A DNA stretch of 64,000 bases from Apostichopus japonicus (GCF_037975245.1 NC_092570.1:13092501-13156500), one strand, 5' to 3'. Positions 11,102-24,824 are shown, numbered from the stretch's first letter. Made by a program: numbers and translations. The notes: generated by a model not told the origin, from the letters alone.

Positions 11102-14100
11102 AGTCTTTACACAGAATGACGTCATATTCTTTATGAAGTCAGCTCTATTAAGATTTTAATGTGGTAGATCGTTCTTCATTGGATAAAGAGAACAGCGGAA
11201 AAAGAGGAAGAGAGTTATTATTTACATTGATCAACATGCAATGGTGTTATATTATTACGCAGAATGACGTCAGAAATCACAATCGAATAACACAAGATCA
11301 AGGGCATCAAAACGGTATATGTGCAGATTAGAACATAAACGGTGGTATATGAATGAAGTCATATTTCCATTCTGCATGTCACCTCACAGAGACTACAACT
11401 CATGTAGTCTCCCATAAAGAAAAATAGCACAGTCATATATGGATATTAATATACATTGAGGGTCGTTTGAGAGAATTATAGAAATAGTTGTATCCAATAG
11501 CGTTACGTTTTGCACAACACATGACTTGTTAGTATATTACATTTAATTTGTTCTAACCAAATGAGAATTGTATGCATAGATACTAAACGCGCTTTATGAA
11601 ATAGCCTATATGTTCAACCTACTGTGTAATATTGTACCATTAAAAATCGGCTGTATACAAATTAACATTGAGGGAAGTTAACGAAATTTGGAGATAGCGT
11701 TAAGCCCAATGACGTCATTTCTCTATACAATATATATCTTATTAGTGTTATATTTATTTAGTTCACACGATATAACGATGCTTTACTTACAGACTATACC
11801 AGCTTCTGTACTACAGATATATTTAACCTATGCTGTGTAACTATATCGTAAACAAAATGAAGTATGCATATGTACGTTGTTATTAAAATGAAGTTAACAA
11901 CCATATTGAAAAGAGACTTAGACCTGAAAGTTAATGTTTATTCGTTGTTTTATTAATTCTAATAACCCAATCCAAAATATGTTCTTTTAATACTTGAAAT
12001 AAACAACATGGATGACACTCAACACCATCTTGTATAAACATGTTTTTTGAGGCCATTAAATTCGTTTGGTTGTCTCTTTAGTTTTGTATTGCATCTGAGG
12101 AACTCATCTAATGGTCTGTGTATTAGACTAAGTAGCCTAGTCACTGAAAGCTAATGAGCATCAGATTAACAGATCATATCTCAAAACATCAAATTGTTAA
12201 AGAATAACTTGCGCTTTAGGCATGAAAACGGCAATTTCTCTTATTAAATGTTGTATATAACTGTATCTAAATGGTCGCATCATTTACCTTTTAATCGTTC
12301 CAGTACTGAGGCAAGAAAAATCCTTACTGTTTCAATGTACCTAATAATGTCGTGGTTCATTTTTCTGTTTCCATATTACCTTAATATTCTCAATTTGGAT
12401 ATTTTGCATGTGTATAGAATAAAAGTAAAGGAGATTGTTATTTTAATGTGGTTTCTTGTTTCTTTCTGTGCCTCTAATCTAAGGGCTTTTTCCTGCTAAA
12501 TATATGGAAAGACTTCTTTTTTTAATAAAGGCCTCCTTCTGTCTGCTACACGGTAGTTTATATTAAAGAGTTCTCATCTGTACATATGTGCTACAAAGCA
12601 AAGATATCGAATGTTTATTTGCAATGAAAGATCTATGAAAGAATCAGGAATATCTTCTTTTTTTTTAATGTAATATCAGGCATCGTATTTAGACAATTTA
12701 CTTTCGTCTATCAGACCTACTATTACAGGACAAATGTATTGTCATTTACTTCAACTTACCGCTTGCATACTCCGTCGTTTAAGACTCACAGCATAGACTT
12801 CCCCTCTAAGCAAACATTGCATATATGATTTTGTTGTATTTACTAGTTACAGAAATAAAAGGAAGCAGTAGTCATTCGTCAACTCCCTGAAAACTTAACT
12901 CGTGGAGAACATGGAATGTTCAATTCCAGTGGCGTAACCAGCGGGGACAAGGGGACAGAGGAAAAAAATCCCCTTAGACCCCTACCCCAGGACGGCGATC
13001 ACTATGTAAGTCAAGGAATAATGGGCCGGCCTAAGTGAAAAATGCCCAGGACGTTTTTAAGACCCAGTCCGCCCTGCTTGCCCCTCACATGCCCCCAAAT
13101 GATATTGGTGAGCTAAACGAAAATTTAACGTAACTTACAACGTGCATTTGAAGGCTCATTTAAGCCAGTTCGCGATCGACGTTAGTAGGTACTTGACTGA
13201 ATACCAGCCAATTGCGTCTCAAACTAAATATTATCATACCATTTGCTTTCTGTCATCGCTACGAGACCCTCTCCTCACCCCTCCTGTCGTCACACTCGCT
13301 TCCCAACGAGAAAATCCGCTACCATGCTTGTTATATCGTGTGTATGGATTTATCTTTATACCATTGTTATATCGACCGTCCGCGCAACTTTACTCCGATA
13401 TTGTTACTTGGAAGCTGCAGCATGATATATTACGTAATTTCAACACCGCATGTGTGAACTCACATAGGCTGACCAGTCGTTAGAATAGGCATAACCGAAA
13501 TATTATTTCCAACGACTAAACAAATTACAACGTTTACTCAGACTAAGATTCCGGGGCGCCTAAATTTTCCCTACTGAGAACTGGTGGTGGTTTGGAAACA
13601 AATGCTGCCTGGAAGGTTGTGTGTTAGTAGCGATGTGCCTTGAACCTAGCTATTACATGCAGATAATATAACACATAGATAAACGAGTAAAGAACGAACG
13701 CTGAGATTTCGTAATCTATTACTACATTAAGCCACAATACATCGGCACGAAGCCCTAAAAATTAAAGTAGAAAAAATGTACTTAAAACGAAAATGGTTAC
13801 AAACGAGGTCTCAATACCGAAGTAGAGTCCTATAACGATACGCACAAACGTAATGGAGACCAATACGAAACAAATACAAATACGACCACAATGATATGAC
13901 CAGGGCTACTACCGAACCGAACGATTCAGAACGGGAACGAAGTCTGACTTACAAGTCTCGAGATCTGATCCACCTGAGCTGATGGACAAACTTCACGTGA
14001 CCTGTAATACGTCACTGTCTACTTGGAAATCACATGTGGCTATAAACGGTGACATGTAGCCTGAATAAATAGAAGGCGACATATATGTTGACCAACGGCA

Positions 14101-17100
14101 TCACAATATATAAAAGCCGATTAACGTAATAAAGCTGATGGACTATGTAGTGGCTGAATTAATGAACCCTAAGTGGATGAAACTGAGGATCATATACAAA
14201 TTTATTAAAATCGTAATTATAGTTAATGATAGACAATGAAATTAAAATGTACTGTTGAAAAAAATAGTCCAACCAAACTGAGAACTTCAGACAAAGCAAT
14301 TAAAAGGATGAAAAACTCAACCCAATTGTCAAAATCCCATCGTTATATCATGTTTGATTTTTTAAGTTTCGGCAAATAATATATTTGACCGTAAATATGA
14401 ATCAAATAATTTTAAAGAAATACATTAGGCATTTGTAGAAAAAGTGTGAACGATACATATATGTACTGTAAAAAGCTTGATAACAGAGGACACATGGTTA
14501 TCAGCTAAGAGAATAGTGACTTTCTCCAAGCGCGTACAGCCAGGCAGGTCCCCCCCCCCTATATAAAATGAGAACAGAAATAGTGAGTGCAAAAGTGAGA
14601 GGGGGGGGGTGTAGGGGTAGCAAAATACAAAGAGAGAGAAAAGAAGGACCATGGCAAGAGAAATTGGAGGACAAAGTAAAGAGATCAAGCACATTGTTTA
14701 AGAAATGTGGAGCTTGGAATATTGGAGATTGGAATTAACTTCTAGTTTTAGTGAGGTGTTTACTTCTTGAATAATTTCTACCCAACGAATTAATATTTGG
14801 CTAATCATATGCAATATTTTGAACATTTAAAGATATTTTACTTAGCTAAAATCTTTTCCGATTGGATACAAATTGCAACTATATCGTATAGCTTCCAGGG
14901 GCTTCGCTCCTGGACCCAAACAGGGTCCCTATGGTGCGCCCCTAGACACCACGAAGATAGCGCAAAGCTCTCTCGTTCACAGGTCAATAAACGGAATCCA
15001 ACCCCCCCCCCCCCATGGTGAAAACCTGGCTTCGTGTCGGACTTTCTCTACAGTATAACAAGTTCATATGTTAAGTTAGACTGTCCCTTTGAGAATTTAG
15101 CGGATGGAACTCAGGAAAAAACTGTTTAATTGGGTAAAGAAACATTCGTAGTACCGTTACCATGGTTTCAAATGTGTTTGGGAATGGGGCATATTGCAAA
15201 GGTACCTAAAATGATAGAACTGATCGCGCGTAAAACTCCCCACCCCTCCCTCGAATGGTTTGCCCCCCTCATCCCTCTGATGACGAAGTCTAGTACGCCA
15301 CTGTTCAAGTGGTCTTGCACTTATGAATAAAAGTTACACAAGACAGAACCTGACAACTTGATCCTCTCCTAACCCAAGCCCCCTTCCATGGAGACTGCAA
15401 CCGTATGATCATGACTATGACAAGGGGGGGGGGTGATATGAGTGGGGTGGTGGGTGGGCCTGTCGTGGACTGTGTCTCAATATTCTTACCTAAAGTATCG
15501 TTGCACTGATATAGGGGCTTACAATGAAACTGATAAGCCTATTTAAAACACATAGACGTGGTAAATATATTTATAAACCGTAGTTTCACATTATACTGCT
15601 TTACTGTTCAAGCAGGTTTAATCTGAGAAGTTCTCTACGTCTTTGCTACTCTAAACAACCTCGTGCAAAACCAAAACAAAAGCACAGCAATCGTATCCGC
15701 AATCGTGCATATACGTGATGAACAGTTAAAGTAAAACTTGTGTTCTTTTTGAACGCCATTCCTAAAAATACGTATCAAGAATCGTGTCTCCTCTCCCACC
15801 CCCTCCCTTCCCTCCGCAGGCAACGGCCCTTAACTTGGCATCAGTTAACTTAATCACAAATAAGATATTTTGTGAACATATATGTTACTGCTAAACTAGA
15901 ACTTGAGGTATGGGCTCGTGATGAGTCACATGGTTATTACAACAACATGACTAGCAGCTTAGCACCAGGCTCCAACATTTTATGAAATATATAACTATCT
16001 CAAGTACACTTGCATCTGTCATGAGTGACATTGCTTACCAAAATGAATGCACAATATCCTTTTCATGTAGTGTTATGTTGCTTATACGTCATAATGCAAC
16101 ATACTGTAAAATATGAAAAATAATATACTGGAAAGGAGAGTAGCGAATTCTGAGGGCTTTTGTTGATTTCAACCCGTTGAAAAGTTATAATTTTCGTAGG
16201 GGGTTAAACAGATAAGACATGAAACTTTAATAACCAGTACTAATCTCATAGTACAATGTTTAAACACCTTTTATGAGATATACGATTCATTATGGCCTAA
16301 TAGGCGTAGCGCCTGCACGATCCAAACACTACATCTGGGGGATATTTGATATTTTGTCCCCCACCCTCCCGAAAGTGGGCGGGAGTGTGTCCCCTGTCCC
16401 CCATGATTGACGCCCCTGGATATAGGGTCTAATAATGAAACTGATAGGCCAACATAAAACACAAAGAAGTAATCAATATATTTACGAACCGTATTTTCAC
16501 ATTAGCCTGGACTGCTACACTGTTCACGCAGGTTAAATCTTAGGAGCTCTCTACGTTTATTGTTATTCTAACAATACTCGTTGAAACCAAAACAAACACA
16601 CAGTCATCGTATCTGCGACGGTGCATACACGTGGTGAGCGGTTGAAGTAAACGTTTTGTTCTTTTTTAACGCCATTCCTACAATACGTGCCAAGAATCTA
16701 GAGCTTACACACTACAACGAAGAATGGCGATAATACTAGGAATAGGAAGAAAATCATATGACCAAAGAACTAAGATTGCTGACAAAAGAGCAACACATTA
16801 TGCGCCAGGACCTTATTACTTTTTATAATATAGCACGAAGAAGGGAATATCTATCATAATTGATGACTTCGTTGAGATTATAAGTGATAGCTAATCCTGA
16901 GGAAATTAAAAGAAAGATAAGACCAGCACCAGTAATATTCGAGAGGAGGAACTCATATTTCAATAGAATTTAGAAAAAATCGAACAGCTAAACAGAGAAT
17001 GTAGATACAGCCCTGACACTCAACATATTTAAGTACAGGCTGTTAGAATGTGGGATCTTAAAGAGTCCATAGACCTATTATCACATGGAGCCATTCTCTC

Positions 17101-17250
17101 CGGCAGACTCTTCTGAGTCGAAGGCGACAGAGCGACCATGAACGGTTGACGTACTGACTAATGAAATCAGAAGAAATGATATGAACATTTCGCTAAACTG
17201 AAATAGCACATACTCTCTAGGCGTTCACATTATCGTATGCCTATTCCACC
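11102..17250. other. 3' flank of block B, no supported gene
   Basis: 11102-12660 matches the flank of copy A, including TGACGTCA at 11117, 11275 and 11710. 12740-16700 matches 47200-50380 of block C over several kilobases with small indels. 17100-17240 matches 7290-7455. The region contains many G- or C-runs and a repeated AGTGGCGTA-CCAGCGGGGAC module (near 12945, again at 47430). Open frames such as 13142-13483 are not kept open in the block C copy, so they are not called. Confidence 0.65.
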
Positions 17251-18185
17251 GAACCTAACTTTATATACAGAGGGACATATACAGGAAAGTGTGGAGAAAA
17301 GAGGGTAGAAGAGAGCTAGGAGAGGGGTGACAGAAGGGGAACAAGGGAGAGATGGAGGGGAGGGGGGGGGGGCAGAAGAAAGGGTAGTCATGTCCTTCCT
17401 GAATGTTGAGCCCATGAGGTTGAATGGTGCGAAGGCGTTGCATCCACAATTTCTCTCTGCTGATCTAGTACTACTGCAGTTTATTCCCTAACCGGTTCTC
17501 ATAATCTTCTCTTTATCCCTCTACAGTGTTATCTCCCACCTCCGATCTTCCCCTTTTCGTTTCAATCTTCTCTCCAACCTTTGCCAACTAATCCTATACA
17601 TCAATATCTTTTGTGTTCACCCTGCTCATTAATTAACTTATCTGTATTCTGTGCTTGTATTTTGTACCTTGTAGTTACTGTTACTTGTCATTCAGCCTCG
17701 AGACCTCAGACCCACTTACTTTTACACATTATATTACACAGGTTTTTAGAAGATAGGCAGTTTGCTAACAGTTTTAGTTTTATTTCTTATATAAACTTTA
17801 TACTTTGTCTTATATTTAACTATTAAACGAGATGTTGCTATGTATGTAATACTATCAAACAATGCTCTATCAGTACCATATTCATCAAGTATAGCTAAAG
17901 TCACTAACTACATACCTTTTCTACTTTTCCGTATTACTAAACCAAACGTACATACTGAAATGAATTTCATTGTTAGTTCGTGGAAATTAACATAATGTGA
18001 AAAAACGTAAATATGTTATGTGCACATGTTACTTCATTCCTTGAAACTCTGTTATGATTTTCATAAACCAGACGCTACAAAAAGGACCAAACAGGTCCCC
18101 AAATATCAACTTTTAGACATTTTTGACAGCCTCACTACTGCTGAGAAGTTTAGCTATCTGAGCACAAGAGCCAGTCCAGCTGTAC
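17251..18185. other. Unassigned spacer
   Basis: Low-complexity purine- and pyrimidine-rich DNA followed by AT-rich sequence. I see no gene, RNA or clear repeat here. Confidence 0.5.
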
Positions 18186-18820
18186 TGGAAATACGTGGGT
18201 TGTTAAGACAAAACGAAACTGAATTTAAAACGTTTAACTTCCTTGTTTTGACAAGAGTTGGAAGGTAGTAGGATGTCTTTCATCTTCACCAAACTTTCAA
18301 AGGTTTGTTTCATGACAAACTATGACACAAGAAGTGAGGCAATAAGCCATTCCTGCAAGGGACTTGTATTTAAGCTTAATTTTTCATGATACTGTGACGT
18401 ACCGAGATTAAGTAGGGATATGGTAAAATTAAAATAACATCTTTAAAAAAGTCGTCTTTCAAATTGTAAAAGTCAACAGTTTGACTTACCGAAGATGAAA
18501 CGAAAAGTCTCGGCTAATTGTGAAATTCGTATAACGTTAAATTGTTTTCGTTTTACCTAGCAATTAGAATATAATTAGTGTATAGAGCAATAACCTCCAT
18601 CGCTAAGCTATGAAGCTGCCTTTGCGTTATTGCACCGAGTTTATCAAAATCTCATTATCACATACTACACCGTTAATGTGAATATTAGATATTGGAAAAC
18701 ATAGTCTTATACTGAAGGTCAAGCATTTCTTAAGATGAGCAAATAAGCTGCTGGTTATTAACAACATCAATAACTCGCTAATATAGGCAGCCTTGATTAT
18801 TCAATTGAAGATTCAGATTG
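18186..18820. other. Left fragment of block C, cut by the giant insertion
   Basis: 18186-18300 matches 51075-51190 upstream of copy D (GGAAATACGTGGGTTGTTAA, GACAAGAGTTGGA). 18490-18820 matches 1080-1470 and 8930-9310. The match stops abruptly after ATTCAGATTG at 18820 and resumes at 43468, so this is the displaced upstream part of the receptor C block. Confidence 0.8.
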
Positions 18821-18844
18821 AAGAGGCTAGGAAACATTTAGGGT
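18821..18844 (+). repeat. Left terminal inverted repeat of the giant element
   Basis: Starts directly after ATTG at 18817-18820. Its first 19 bases differ from the right end by one base, G versus A at position 6. Confidence 0.85.
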
Positions 18845-19253
18845 TTCTAGGAACTATTTAAACCTGACTTTTATCCAAGAAAAAAAAACTTTTTGTTCAA
18901 CATTGATAAATTTACCAGAAATTATATTGCTTTTAATGACGTTTGCTCTCGGGTATAAAAATATGGTATATATAAGGGAAAAATCTACGCTATGACTGTC
19001 ATTGTCTTTAAACCTTCAAAATGTGAGTTAAAAAGGCAAATGCATTGTAATCATACTGCAGATACATAAATTTGAGACAAAAAATAACACAATCAGAAAA
19101 TTATTCTTTGTTTGTACCAACTTATGTATTTCATGTTATATTTTATCTACATGACCATAAACTGAAATTTAGTAGGTTAATTTCTTACATGAATAAAGGA
19201 AGAAAAATACCTCTTGTCCCTGTACAAAAGTGAATCAGTGAAACAAATACACC

Positions 19254-20720
19254 CCACAACTGCAAGGGAGTGTCATTTAGCACCAAGAAGAAACACCATT
19301 AATGGCTTACAATACATTTCTGAGGGGCGTACCAATACGCCCCGCTACTGGTTGGAGTGTCATTTAGCACCAAGAAGTAACAACATTTAGTGGCTTGCAA
19401 TACAGTTCTGAGGGGCGTACCAATACGCCCCGCTACTGGTTGGAGTGTCATTTAGCAACAAGAAGTTACAAAATTTAGTGGCTTGCAATACAGTTCTAAG
19501 GGGCGTACCAATACGCCCCGCTACAGGTTGGAGTGTCATTTAGCACCAAGAACTAACACCATTAAGGGGCATACCAATACGCCCCGCTACTGGTTGGAGT
19601 GTCATTTAGCACCAAGAAGTAACAACATTTAGTGGCTTGCAATACAGTTCTGAGGGGCGTACCAATACGCCCCGCTACTGGTTGGAGTGTCATTTAGCAC
19701 CAAGAACTAACACCATTAAGGGGCGTACCAATACGCCCCGCTACTGGTTGGAGTGTCATTTAGCACCAAGAAGTAACAACATTTAGTGGCTTGCAATACA
19801 GTTCTAAGGGGCGTACCAATACGCCCCGCTACTGGTTGGAGTGTCATTTAGCACCAAGAACTAACACCATTAAGGGGCGTACCAATACGCCCCGCTACTG
19901 GTTGGAGTGTCATTTAGCACCAAGAAGTAACAAAATTTAGTGGCTTGCAATACAGTTCTAAGGGGCGTACCAATACGCCCCGCTACTGGTTGGAGTGTCA
20001 TTTAGCACCAAGAAGTAACAAAATTTAGTGGCTTGCAATACAGTTCTAAGGGGCGTACCAATACGCCCCGCTACTGGTTGGAGTGTCATTTAGCACCAAG
20101 AAGTAACAACATTTAGTGGCTTGCAATACAGTTCTGAGGGGCGTACCAATACGCCCCACAACTGGTTGGAGTGTCATTTAGCAACAAGAAGTTACAAAAT
20201 TTAGTGGCTTGCAATACAGTTCTAAGGGGCGTACCAATACGCCCTGCTACTGGTTGGAGTGTCATTTAGCACCAAGAACTAACACCATTAAGGGGCGTAC
20301 CAATACGCCCCGCTACTGGTTGGAGTGTCATTTAGCACCAAGAAGTAACAAAATTTAGTGGCTTGCAATACAGTTCTAAGGGGCGTACCAATACGCCCCG
20401 CTACTGGTTGGAGTGTCATTTAGCACCAAGAAGTAACAAAATTTAGTGGCTTGCAATACAGTTCTAAGGGGCGTACCAATACGCCCCGCTACTGGTTGGA
20501 GTGTCATTTAGCACCAAGAAGTAACAACATTTAGTGGCTTGCAATACAGTTCTGAGGGGCGTACCAATACGCCCCACTACTGGTTGGAGTGTCATTTAGC
20601 AACAAGAAGTTACAAAATTTAGTGGCTTGCAATACAGTTCTAAGAGGTGTACCAAAACGCCCCGCTAATGGTTGGAGTGTCATTTAGCACCAAGAAGTTA
20701 CACCATTAGTTCTGAAATAA
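19254..20720 (+). repeat. Left subterminal satellite: 17 hairpin units at 88/66-bp spacing
   Basis: The core GGGGCGTACCAATACGCCCC is an 8-bp stem with a CCAA loop. It starts at 19324, 19412, 19500, 19566, 19654, 19720, 19808, 19874, 19962, 20050, 20138, 20226, 20292, 20380, 20468, 20556 and, degenerate, 20644. The spacing is always 88 or 66 bp. The short unit lacks 22 bp (about GTGGCTTGCAATACAGTTCT and two more). Between cores the units share TGGTTGGAGTGTCATTTAGC. Further decayed units run on to about 20870. The array begins about 430 bp from the element's left end. By analogy with subterminal repeats of other DNA transposons these may be transposase binding sites (inference). Confidence 0.95.
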
Positions 20721-20869
20721 CATAATAACACCATTAGGTGGCTAAGAATGCAGTTCTGAAGTCCGTACCGATACACCCCCTACTGCTCGGAGTGTCAGTT
20801 AGCAATAAGAAATTACATCATTGATAACAACAATAAGTGGCTTACAATGCAGTTCTGAAGGATGTACTA

Positions 20870-23829
20870 TTCAGACTCTCAGATTGCTCTAATGGGCATA
20901 CTGATACCCCTACTAATAATTTTTCACCAAAAAAATACAATAATAAGAGAAAGTCACTGTAACCTTACCCCCCCTCCCCCCCCTTTTTATTTCACACACA
21001 CTTAAAACAAGCATTTTAGGATTTGCAGAGTAGAAGACCATGTGGCTGTTTCAGTATTGCCACTTCCTGAACACATATACCCTACAAGACAATTAACATC
21101 CCTGTTGTCCCCAAATGACCTTTGACCTTCACCAAAATCAATACGCTTCTTTTAATCGGTGCTATAAACTTTTTTTTCATCCTCTGTGATCTAGGATCAT
21201 CCCTAGCAACAATAGTCACATTAAGTTCTGTGCCATCATCCCATCAGTTTCCTTGCAATGGTTTTCCTCTTGAACGCAATGGCCAGACCAAACAGACTCA
21301 GTGTGAGCATTTCTGTGTCATCTTCAGAAAAAAAGAGAGAAATAAAACTTTATTCTACACTGACAGTCTAACCATTTTATTTATTTTTTATCTGTTGCAT
21401 TGATAGTAAAAAAACAAATGAACAAAGACTGCAAATGTTTTTTGATATGATAAGTTAGCAGAACTATACTGTCATATGATTGCAGTGCTATCACTCTGCT
21501 GTCCTCTACAATCTGAGTAATACTATGACAGAGGTCACATTTCTGCCTGTATTAGTAGCCTACATGTTGTTCCCATTATACAAGTGAAGATTCCATTTGA
21601 ATGTAATGTGTCCCCTTGGAGTAATATTGAATTAAAACATTGAATTTAATTTGATGTGACATTTGACCTATGTTTCTGGGGGGGAGGGGTCTGCTAGACA
21701 TAGACTTTAACCCTAAAACACCTTCATACCAAGTTTTAAGAAAATCAACCCAGTCATTGAAGAGGACTGTTTGACATAAAATTGGACACCCCACACAGAC
21801 AACTTTTACCCCTCCCTCAGTCAAACACTTCCGGTGACCATGCAATACCCCACAATGAATGACCCCTATTGGGAAAACTAACCACTACCATGGCAACTGT
21901 TGCGTAATACTGTTAATGGTCCAACTTGCAAAGGAACTACAATATTGTACCTAATCCTTCCTATGAGAGTGATTAGATAACAATTATTTGAAAATTCACA
22001 TACTGTAAGAGAGCGATTCTGTGTGCACAACACAAAGTTATGTGTTATGTGTAGACAAGGACTTTCCATACACACTTTCAATGTCTTAATGCATAGGTCA
22101 TTGCAACCTGAATATACAATATGGAGGAATGAGATGAATAACTGCTCGGCAAAAATTCTTCTATAAAAACAAAATTCATAGTAGTCACCTTTACCTCAAT
22201 GCTCATCTGATGCCTGGTTTCCCCTATTTTGATGTGCTTGTTTGCTAACCAAAGTTTTGTATCTTTACATTCTTGTATGGATTTCTCTCTCTCAGCTCCT
22301 TACAGGCTGTCAGATTGTGGATGCCACCAATAACTTCATAATGGTATCCATTTGCCTGAAAGAAAAATTTGTTACAAAATGTGAAAATGAATATATCAGT
22401 AACTTAAGTCAAAGTAGCGTAATGTCAGACTTTTGTCCTCAAAGATCAGGTGTAATTGACATGCAAACAGAAAGCCACAGGGCTTAGTGATTCCTTTGCC
22501 TATTGTTATTGTAGGGCATTGGAGGGGAGAGTTCTACTGAGTACATGGGATCCACAGTGAAATGGAAAAAAAATCTCTTGCAACTATTAGCAAAGGAGAA
22601 CTAAATGTGTACTCAAAGATATGGTGTGGACAACCCTGAGTTATCATGTTTTCAAAGGTTTTTAATATTATGATGTATGTAGGAATCCACATGTCAAGTA
22701 AAAGATCTGTTCATGTTGTTCTTCTTGTCTTGGGCTAATATTGCCATGTGCATGGTGAGGTACCATGTTCAAGAAGTTTTTCAGACTGAAATTAACTGAC
22801 CTTGAGTGACGTTGACCGAAACAGCCAAAAAAAAAGAAGACAAATGCTTAATTCCTATCAAATTTGAAATTTACCAAAACTTCACTTCTTCAGCTAGAAA
22901 AGTTGTCAGTTGTTGACCACTAGTGACCTCAAATGACCTTGACTTCTCCCAACACACTATCAGCTGAGTATTTACTAAGAGTGTCTTCATACTGAGCATT
23001 AACTTCATGCAAGCTGTACTTAGTGAGATATGTTTTCAGAATTTCACTAAAATGTACCTCAAATGACATTTGACCTCAAAAAAGTTAACATTATAGATGG
23101 CAAGTATTCAATCAGAGGAACAAATTTGACATTCTATGTAGCTTTATTCTTTGACTTAGCTCATTCACAGAGTTTTCAGGTTTAGACCATTGGTTATCTC
23201 ATATGACCTTTGGCCCCTCCCAAAGCAATAACAGTGAAGAATTTACTAAGGTGGTAGATACCGAATACATTCTTGTAATTGTTCAAAGTGTGAACTATAT
23301 GTAAGCTGTACATGGTGAGATAACCTGTTAACAAAGTTTCAGATTTTTAGGTGGTGTGGACCTCAAACAATTTTTTACGTACTAAGTAACAGCAAGTGGT
23401 AAGCACTCGATTGAGGGATAAGCATACTAATTTCACTTAACCTTTACTTCAGTAAGGTCATTTATGGGGTTTATAACTGTTGACCACTGGCAATTAAATA
23501 ACAATTGCAGCTGAGAATTTGCTAAGGGGTAGCTTTCTACCAAGTATGAACTTCATGCATATTGCACTTGTTGAATTATCAAAGTTTTCAAAATTTGAGC
23601 TAAGGCATCTCTCTCTCACATATGCACACACAAGCAGTCACTGCTGCATGGTTTTTGATAAACAATTATGAAGCACTCCATTATAAAAATCACTTTATAA
23701 TCAAGTGCTGATTACTCACCGTGGGTTCTGAAAAATTCTCCAAGTTTTCCAAAGTTGTTGCTATAACAGTCAGTGGTTGATATTGTGGTTGTTAAATTCT
23801 AACATAGCCTCTTTTAGTTTGGTGAGAAA
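20870..23829. other. Internal non-coding DNA of the giant element with TGACCT-rich degenerate repeats
   Basis: Phrases built on TGACCTTTGACC, GTTGACCACT and GAACT-CATG-AAGCTGTACTTGGTGAGAT recur at about 21116, 22740-22800, 22920-23060, 23200-23350 and 23460-23600, roughly every 250-300 bp. This is a diverged interspersed or tandem repeat. No gene is supported; the open frame at 21122-21403 lies within this repetitive DNA. Confidence 0.45.
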
Positions 23830-23894
23830 TTACACATTCACTTCTCTCAACTTCCGACCAACTTCTAGATTTTCTATGTCAATATTTGCAACAC
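23830..23894 (-). CDS. Candidate last exon of a minus-strand gene inside the giant element
   Basis: On the minus strand a pyrimidine-rich acceptor (TTTTTACTTCTCCACAG) is followed by 65 bases encoding VANIDIENLEVGRKLREVNV and then TAA at 23832-23830. Its phase joins exactly to the exon at 24682-24824: the donor ends in a single G and this exon begins GT, giving a glycine codon. No domain is recognised. Confidence 0.4.
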
Positions 23895-24681
23895 CTGTGG
23901 AGAAGTAAAAACGATGGTAAGTAAATTTCTGCAAAGCTAACATCAACTGACAGGGAAATGCCATACATGTTGGTATGCAAAATGTTTTCCGTAAACTTTG
24001 TAAAGCTAAAAATACTATCCAAACCAAATGTACACAGTGACTATAATGATTGTTAAAGTATGTTGAAAAGCAATGTTCAATTAATGAACACATTATTAAT
24101 GGGGTTCTGACCCCTCCCCGATAACACTCAAATAAAAACTGATACTTCTATTGATGTTGTAAATTTCTGGTGAAAAGTCAACAGTTGAGGCAGTTCTTAA
24201 TGGGCATGCAGTAGGAGGCATACAGATGGCTCAGTATGAAGGACACTGCACAGAAACTGATGTAAAATGAATTTAACAGCTGCCTACTGTCCTTTTAGTT
24301 GTGGGTTGCTGAATATTACTCATACAGTATGCGGGCCCACCATGGTAGCCACAGGAGGAAATTTTGACTAACAAAAGGCCAAAAATAGATTGCTGAAAAT
24401 GGAAGATGATTGTTTTAGCATCTAGGACAAACTTTTATCAATGTTTTTTCGTGTTGAAAATTAACGCTTATTCAAATTCTCTTCAATTTTTTTTTTGTCC
24501 AGTAAATTGGTGAACCAAAAGGGTTGGGTTTTTTTTTCCCTTTGTTTTTTGGTGGGCCAGATTAGATTGTCTGGCATGCTCAATCTGGCTAGTAGGGGCC
24601 CCTGTTCTAAAACCACAATTCCAATTCCTGAGGCAGTATATTGTACTGCTACCGTACCTGACAGCTTCTAAGGGTTCTCAC

Positions 24682-24824
24682 CTAAGAATGCTGCATTAAC
24701 TTCCTTCTTGATGAATTCTAAAGGGCTGACAACTGGCTGATCCTTATTACTCTTCCTCTTTTTGTGAAGCACAGGTAACTTGTGCTGAGCCTTTCTTTTC
24801 TCTTTACTTCCTGATGTTGAAGGT
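24682..24824 (-). CDS. Candidate penultimate exon of the same minus-strand gene, lysine-rich
   Basis: The 143-base segment on the minus strand is bounded by an acceptor (TTTAAAACAG) and a good donor (TTAG then GTGAGAA). It encodes about 47 residues including KEKRKAQHK and HKKRKSNK, a nuclear-localisation-like basic stretch, then SPLEFIKKEVNAAFL. With the last exon it would give a short C-terminal domain. A further donor-like site (AAAG then GTGAGTCC) lies at 25359-25351, but the sequence before it has a stop in the needed frame, so upstream exons and the start are unknown. It may be a second protein encoded by the element. Confidence 0.4.

Noticed and set aside
13142-13483. 113-codon open frame in the block B flank
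   Set aside because: The equivalent in block C (about 47600-47940) has in-frame stops and frameshifts, so the frame is not maintained.
19254-20720. Regularly spaced palindromic repeats that superficially resemble a CRISPR array
   Set aside because: The sequences between palindromes are near-identical copies and not unique spacers, and the surroundings are eukaryotic. It is a satellite.
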